This document shows positions 32,274-36,725 of a stretch of 36,725 nt of DNA, in pieces. This stretch comes from Anaerolineales bacterium (GTDB lineage Bacteria; Chloroflexota; Anaerolineae; Anaerolineales; Villigracilaceae). Where the stretch lies: contig JADGQB010000009.1 of NCBI GenBank assembly GCA_017882145.1, positions 1 to 36,725 of the forward strand, in the 5' to 3' direction. The notes under the pieces were generated by a model that saw only the letters and a program-made list of their open reading frames with translations, was not told where the DNA came from and did no database searches. The position numbers were made by a program, and so were the translations under genes. How positions within the stretch are numbered: position 1 is the first letter of the stretch; each line of letters begins with the position of its first letter.

Positions 32274-32550
32274 TCAAGCAGATATAGTCAAGCTGGGATG
32301 AAAGAGAACCATCACGATCCCCTCTATTCCTGCGCACTTTTTGCCCTCCGGACGGTTTTTTAATTGGTCGCAAATTTGCTGGATACGATCTGCATGCGTG
32401 CGCGTTTGTTCGAGGTGTTCCTCGAAGGCAGTGCGTAGATCCCCATCGGGAGCGTTGGACATTTTTCCAGCACCTTGATCATTGTTGTTCAAGGCTGTAA
32501 ATATCCTTCAGTTCATCGGTCAGAACATCATCAAGGTTCTGGATTTTCAT
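32274..32550 (-). pseudogene. Decayed DUF892 (YciE/YciF ferritin-like) gene
   Basis: Reading from the ATG at 32550, the first 23 residues (MKIQNLDDVLTDELKDIYS and on) match the start of DUF892 proteins, then a stop follows LEQQ. The homology resumes in other frames: first a short IKVLEK piece, then MSNAPDGDLRTAFEEHLEQ, CDQLKNRPEGKKCAGIEGIV. Two one-base losses explain it, one after CAACAA and one in the A run before ATGTCC. After GIEGIV the sequence leaves the family and stops, so about the last 90 residues are gone. It is most likely a dead gene. Confidence 0.75.
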
Positions 32551-32590
32551 AGGATTCTAATTTCGTATAGTCGAATAAACGGTTTGAGTA

Positions 32591-32821
32591 TCAAATACGG
32601 TGTGTAGACGTTTTTCTATTCAAATCATGTCTCTTAAGGAAATCGTGATATTTTCTGCGGGCATTCAGGATGGTATAGCCATATTTTACCTGGATCCGGC
32701 CGGTTAATTCCACATACCGGCCATCCATACGGCTACTTCGATCAGCGGTCAATCTTCCCCATTGCTGCTTAACCTTCCCGCGAAATCGCTTCCATTTCCC
32801 TTTATAAATGTACCTGTTCAT
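32591..32821 (-). CDS. CsbD-like stress protein
   Basis: The protein has 76 residues from the ATG at 32821, chosen because AAAGGAGAAACG directly precedes it; a longer frame begins 24 bases earlier without such a site. The N-terminal half, YKGKWKRFRGKVKQQWGRLT, and ELTGRIQVKYGY fit the CsbD family (IEGKWKQLKGKVKEKWG type). The Lys/Arg-rich C-terminal tail is less typical. CsbD proteins rise under general stress in many bacteria and have no known activity. It neighbours the decayed DUF892 gene, another stress-type family. Confidence 0.82.
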   Translation of the reverse strand: MNRYIYKGKWKRFRGKVKQQWGRLTADRSSRMDGRYVELTGRIQVKYGYTILNARRKYHDFLKRHDLNRKTSTHRI

Positions 32822-32967
32822 CGTTTCTCCTTTGGCAACATCCAATGAAGGGTAGTGGCTGACGGCGACGAGGATTTGCCGGCTTTTGGAAGGTTTCTTC
32901 CATAGGTTTTAACGAGTTCAAGGTTGAATTGTTAGGGCGGGAAAACCCCCATATTGGAATGCCCGCC

Positions 32968-34620
32968 TCAGAATTTTTCAAGCCAGAGTGTTTGGTAAGG
33001 ATTCAGTGTAAAAGCTGCAACAGATTGCGTTTGGGCAGTGACGTTTTGCAGGCAGAGCATCTGGCTGTCACCCATGGGAGAACTGCGCTGCACCGCAAAA
33101 ACCGCCGGCCCCATCTCCAGAATTTTTTGGCTGCCGTTCGGATGGAAAGCTTCGGAAGCAGTTCGCCTGGAAATCAAGGCACGATAGCGGGCAAAGACCT
33201 GGTTCCGAAGCGAGTTTGGATAGGAAAGTTCGCTTTCCAGACCGCTTCGTTCCAGTTTCTGGCGATTGATCGTACGATTGTGCCCGGTAGCCTGGACGCC
33301 TGCGAGCCAGTTCCGTGAGCCAAATAAGCTGTGAAAATAAATACCCGGCAGCCCTTGCAGGCTAAGCATAATGGCCTGCGCCGCCATGAATCGGTCAATT
33401 TGAGTTGCAAGTGGCTCTTCGCCAGCTGGATCGGAGAGAGCATCGAAAAAATTGATGTTCAGCTCATATGGAATTTGTGTGCCATCCGCGTTTTGCTTGT
33501 ATGAGATCAGGCCAGTGTGTGCCAGTGTTTGCTTGACCAATGCGTCGATATCGGCGGATGTCAAAATCCCTCGCACCGGATTCAGCCCAATGCCGTCGTG
33601 CGAAGCAAGAAAGTTGAAGAATGTAGTCTGGTTCGATGGTGTTGCCAGTCTAGATGCCCATTCTGTGAGAATGGATGCATCCCCTGTACGAAAAGTGTGC
33701 AATACCAGCGGCGGAAGAGCAAAGTTGTAGACCAGTTGGGCCTCGTTCTTCCCGTCGCCAAAGTAGGAAAGGTTATCGGAGTGGGGTACATTGGTTTCGG
33801 TCAAGATTCGCACGTGGGGAGCCACATCATCCAAAATGGCGCGCAGGAGTTGAACGAACGAGTGGGTTTGTGGCAAATGAATACAGGATGTGCCAATTTC
33901 CTTCCAGAGGTAGGCAATCGCGTCGAGACGGATGAAATGTGCACCGCGTTGGGCGTACAGGAGCAGGATATCGAAAATTTCCAGAAGTACATCCGGGTTG
34001 TGGAAATCCAGATCGGCCTGGTCTGCGCTGAAAGTTGTCCAGACACGCCGTTTTCCCGCTGAAGTGTGGAATTCGGTTAGTAAGGGTAAGGTGCGCGGAC
34101 GCACAACCTTGGATAGATCTGGGCTGCCTTCAACGGTCAGGAAGAAGTTCCGATAGGGTTCTTCAGCTTTCAAAAAAGCCTTAAACCACTCCCCCTGCAC
34201 AGAGGCATGGTTGATAACGCCATCGAACACCAGGCGAAAAGAACAACAAAGCCGTTCCACGCTACTCCAATCACCCAGTGCGGGATCCACCGCGCGGTAG
34301 TCCTTCACCGAAAATCCATCATCCGATGACCAGGGATAGAATGGCAGGACATGGATACCGCTGACCACGCCACGCAGGTGGGTTTCACAAAATTCTGTCA
34401 GGGTATCCAAAGGCGCCTGATCGGAGGTTTGCAGCTGGTCTGCGTATGTGATCAGGAAAATGTCGCGCTCCGATAAAGAAGCCTCGATTGGGGGCGGGAT
34501 TTGCCCGCGGTATCGCTCAACCAGGGCTTCCAGACGAGAAGTCACCTGGGCAGCACGTTCTGCGCCGTAAAGGATCGTTAGTTGTGGGGTATAAAGAGAA
34601 GATTGCAGCATGCATTTCAT
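32968..34620 (-). CDS. GH13_18-type sugar phosphorylase (sucrose/glucosylglycerate phosphorylase-like)
   Basis: The protein has 550 residues from the ATG at 34620. It is a GH13 barrel of the sucrose phosphorylase subfamily: GIHVLPFYPWSSDDGFSV near residues 88-105, FDGVINHAS, nucleophile Asp233 in FIRLDAIAYLWKE, acid/base Glu275 in ILTETNVPHSDN, and Asp342 in NFLASHDGIGLNP. Such enzymes split sucrose, glucosylglycerate or similar glucosides with phosphate to glucose 1-phosphate. The acceptor side cannot be fixed by eye, but the divergent glycosyltransferase genes suggest a glycerate- or glycerol-type compatible solute. No ribosome site is clear; an in-frame ATG at 34611 is also possible. Confidence 0.85.
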   Translation of the reverse strand: MKCMLQSSLYTPQLTILYGAERAAQVTSRLEALVERYRGQIPPPIEASLSERDIFLITYADQLQTSDQAPLDTLTEFCETHLRGVVSGIHVLPFYPWSSDDGFSVKDYRAVDPALGDWSSVERLCCSFRLVFDGVINHASVQGEWFKAFLKAEEPYRNFFLTVEGSPDLSKVVRPRTLPLLTEFHTSAGKRRVWTTFSADQADLDFHNPDVLLEIFDILLLYAQRGAHFIRLDAIAYLWKEIGTSCIHLPQTHSFVQLLRAILDDVAPHVRILTETNVPHSDNLSYFGDGKNEAQLVYNFALPPLVLHTFRTGDASILTEWASRLATPSNQTTFFNFLASHDGIGLNPVRGILTSADIDALVKQTLAHTGLISYKQNADGTQIPYELNINFFDALSDPAGEEPLATQIDRFMAAQAIMLSLQGLPGIYFHSLFGSRNWLAGVQATGHNRTINRQKLERSGLESELSYPNSLRNQVFARYRALISRRTASEAFHPNGSQKILEMGPAVFAVQRSSPMGDSQMLCLQNVTAQTQSVAAFTLNPYQTLWLEKF

Positions 34621-34668
34621 TGTACTATACTGAGTGTGGAATTCTTTTATTCGATCAAGGAGCAAGTA

Positions 34669-36009
34669 ATGACACCCTCTCGACACATCGGATTCATCTC
34701 AACACGCTTTGCAGGTACCGATGGCGTATCGCTCGAAACTGCCAAATGGGCAACCATCCTTGAAAGGATGGGCCACGCTTGTTTTTATTTTTCCGGAGAA
34801 TGTGACCGCCCGGATGGGAAATGTTACCTTGTCCCCGAGGCTTTTTATCGCCATCCCAGTATCGATGCCATCAACGAGACCGTTTTTACCGGTACATGGG
34901 GACAAATGCATAAAAAGCACGAGACGCATCACGCAGTCGAAGCCTTGCATCAGGATTTTTTCTCAGTTTATATTCGGCCTGCTATGATCACAAAGCAGGT
35001 GCAGGATTTGAAGGAATTCTTTAAAGAACACTTATATAAATTCGCCTCCCAATTCCACCTGGAAGCGCTCATTGTTGAGAACGCCATTACCATTCCAATC
35101 AATTTGCCGCTAGGGCTGGCCATTACAGAATTCATTGCCGAGACGGGTTTTCCCACCATCGCGCACCATCACGATTTCTATTGGGAACGCCAGAGATTCT
35201 TGAATAATTCGGTTCAAGATTACCTTTCGGCGGCTTTCCCGCCCAACCTGCCTTCGATCCGGCATGTAGTACTAAACTCGGTTCAGGCTAAACAACTCGC
35301 CTCACGGATCGGGGTAGCCTCAATGGTCATCCCCAATGTGATGGATTTTGACTCTCCACCACCTGGGTTGGATGAATATGCACGTTCAGCACGGTCGGAC
35401 CTAGGGCTGGCGCCCGATCAATACTTGATCCTCCAGCCAACCAGGATCATCCAGCGGAAAGGCATCGAGCATGCCATCGAATTGACCCGCCGCCTTAACC
35501 TGCCGGCCAAGCTGGTTATCTCCCACGCTGCAGGAGACGAAGGTACCGACTATGAAAAGCGGGTGCGTGAATTTGCTGCCCTGCTTAAGGTCACGGTCAA
35601 TTTTGAATCGGCAATAGTCTGTGATGCACGCGGTGTCACCCCTGAGGGTCGGAAAATCTATACTCTCGGAGATATCTATCCCCAAGCAGACCTGGTCACA
35701 TACCCATCTGCTGTAGAAGGTTTTGGCAATGCCTTCCTGGAGGCAATTTACTACAAACGCCCGCTGGTTGTGAATAACTATTCCATCTATGAAACGGATA
35801 TCAAACCCAAAGGCTTTAAGGTGATTGAGTTCGATGGCTATATCAGCCATGCCACGCTGGAAAATACCCGCCACCTGCTTACACATCCAAAGCTGGCTGC
35901 CCTTCATGCCGAAGAAAACTATAAACTGGCGCGGCGCTTTTACTCGTACACCATGCTCGAACGACGCCTCCGCATTCTTATGGCTGACTGTTTTGGAGAA
36001 GAAGTATGA
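34669..36009 (+). CDS. GT4-type glycosyltransferase
   Basis: The protein has 446 residues from the ATG at 34669, which has AAGGAGC 6 bases before it; an earlier ATG at 34582 overlaps the divergent gene and lacks a site. It has two Rossmann halves of GT-B fold. The N-terminal acceptor side has STRFAGTDGVSLETAKWA and HHHDFYWERQ. The C-terminal donor side has PTRIIQRKGIEHAI and PSAVEGFGNAFLEAIYYKRP, the E-x7-E site of retaining family GT4. The acceptor is unknown. The divergent GH13_18 phosphorylase makes a glucosylglycerate-like product conceivable. Its stop overlaps the next start. Confidence 0.83.
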   Translation: MTPSRHIGFISTRFAGTDGVSLETAKWATILERMGHACFYFSGECDRPDGKCYLVPEAFYRHPSIDAINETVFTGTWGQMHKKHETHHAVEALHQDFFSVYIRPAMITKQVQDLKEFFKEHLYKFASQFHLEALIVENAITIPINLPLGLAITEFIAETGFPTIAHHHDFYWERQRFLNNSVQDYLSAAFPPNLPSIRHVVLNSVQAKQLASRIGVASMVIPNVMDFDSPPPGLDEYARSARSDLGLAPDQYLILQPTRIIQRKGIEHAIELTRRLNLPAKLVISHAAGDEGTDYEKRVREFAALLKVTVNFESAIVCDARGVTPEGRKIYTLGDIYPQADLVTYPSAVEGFGNAFLEAIYYKRPLVVNNYSIYETDIKPKGFKVIEFDGYISHATLENTRHLLTHPKLAALHAEENYKLARRFYSYTMLERRLRILMADCFGEEV

Positions 36010-36725
36010 GAATCGCGTTGCTGCATTACTCGTCACCGCCGATTGTGGGGGGAGTGGAAAGCGTACTGGCACATCACGCCCGCTTGATGGCGAATGCGGG
36101 TCACGAGGTGACCATTCTGGCAGGGCGTGGGAAAACCTTTGATACAAATATCCCGGTGCACATCCTGCCACTTTTGGATTCACGCCAGGCGGAAGTGATG
36201 GCCGTCAAAGGCGCGCTGGACAGAGGAAAGTACACGCCTGCATTTGATGCTCTGCGTGATGAAATCAAGACTAAATTGTTGGCAGAGTTGCAGGGATTTG
36301 ACATCTTGATTGCTCACAACGTAGCCTCCCTGCATAAAAACCTGCCGTTGACCGCTGCGCTCCATGATGTTTATAAAATATCCGGTTTTCCAAAATTGGT
36401 TCTGTGGCATCACGATCTGGCCTGTACAGCTCCACGGTATCGGCAGGAAATGCACGACGGCTACCCCTGGAATTTGTTATGCACAAATTGGAGCGATGTC
36501 ACACAGGTAGTCGTTTCGGAATTGCGCCGTCAGGAGCTTAGCGGCCTACTTGATCTCCCCCCGGAATCCATCCGCGTGATTCCCAATGGCGTGGATGTCA
36601 ACGCTTTCTACAAACTTGAACCGCAAACTACTCAATTAGTTGAGCGGTTGTGTCTCCTGGATGCCGACCCACTATTCCTTTTGCCGGTGCGTTTGACGCC
36701 ACGAAAAAATATCGAATTGGCATTA
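36006..36725 (+). CDS. GT4-type glycosyltransferase (cut by window end)
   Basis: The frame begins with ATG overlapping the previous stop (ATGA) and is open to the end of the window, giving 240 residues. The N-terminus has SSPPIVGGVESVLAHHARLM with the glycine loop of GT-B enzymes, followed by LVLWHHDLAC, VVSELRRQEL and IPNGVDVN. The start of the donor-binding half, LPVRLTPRKNIELAL, is just reached. It is a second retaining GT4 enzyme, presumably acting with its neighbour on the same product. The donor-site E-x7-E motif lies beyond the window. Confidence 0.85.
   Translation, partial: MRIALLHYSSPPIVGGVESVLAHHARLMANAGHEVTILAGRGKTFDTNIPVHILPLLDSRQAEVMAVKGALDRGKYTPAFDALRDEIKTKLLAELQGFDILIAHNVASLHKNLPLTAALHDVYKISGFPKLVLWHHDLACTAPRYRQEMHDGYPWNLLCTNWSDVTQVVVSELRRQELSGLLDLPPESIRVIPNGVDVNAFYKLEPQTTQLVERLCLLDADPLFLLPVRLTPRKNIELAL

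Noticed and set aside
1-36725. CRISPR arrays, insertion sequences, phage genes
   Set aside because: No regularly spaced repeats, no transposase or integrase frames and no phage structural genes were seen on either strand.

Overview
The window looks like chromosomal DNA of moderate GC content from an uncultured member of Chloroflexota, most likely class Anaerolineae. This is an inference from gene content and style: a shikimate kinase/dehydroquinate synthase fusion, a PknB-type kinase with an outside sensor domain, Thr/Pro-rich lipoproteins, a small protein beginning MCMFC, a Thermotoga-type DAHP synthase, and several sugar phosphorylase and GT4 genes. No phage, insertion sequence or CRISPR array was seen. 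The only hint of mobility is a short copy of the 3' end of a tRNA.

Left part (1-16 kb). A tight operon on + (25-3975) encodes a copper/heme electron-transfer module outside the cytoplasm: a small membrane protein, a PCYCGC lipoprotein, two separate CuA-type cupredoxins (one fused to cytochrome c), a NapH/NosR-like 4Fe-4S membrane protein and a DUF1573-like anchored protein. The terminal enzyme is probably upstream of the window. Next come a Ser/Thr kinase (-), a tiny CxxC membrane protein (-), a sulfatase-like membrane protein that appears to lack metal ligands (+), a Nudix hydrolase with a GPH-type sugar transporter (-), a GltD-like oxidoreductase (-), a MacA/MacB-type efflux operon (+) and an acetyltransferase (+).

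Middle part (16-28.3 kb). An M32 carboxypeptidase and a lipoprotein precede an initiator tRNA. After it comes the centrepiece: an aromatic amino acid operon of nine genes (aroH, aroF, tyrA, aroA, aroE, aminotransferase, aroC, aroKB fusion, aroQ). Together these supply every shikimate-pathway step from DAHP to chorismate, and then the tyrosine branch. In front of it lies a consensus-like promoter, a 28-codon open frame packed with Tyr and Phe codons, and a strong terminator hairpin. A 15-nt stretch at the end of the small frame can pair with the left part of that terminator at 13 of 15 positions. This is the layout of ribosome-mediated transcription attenuation, and it is the most interesting structure in the window.

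Right part (28.3-36.7 kb). This part holds small stress-type genes (YtxH, CsbD, a decayed DUF892 gene), DUF488, a UbiA prenyltransferase and a transaldolase. A GH13_18 sugar phosphorylase is divergent from two GT4 glycosyltransferases, the second cut by the window end; this locus may handle a compatible-solute glycoside. The 10-mer TTATCATATT occurs four times in three intergenic regions, next to predicted -10 boxes and in two cases inside long palindromes. This suggests an unknown regulator shared by the sulfatase-like, ytxH and transaldolase genes.
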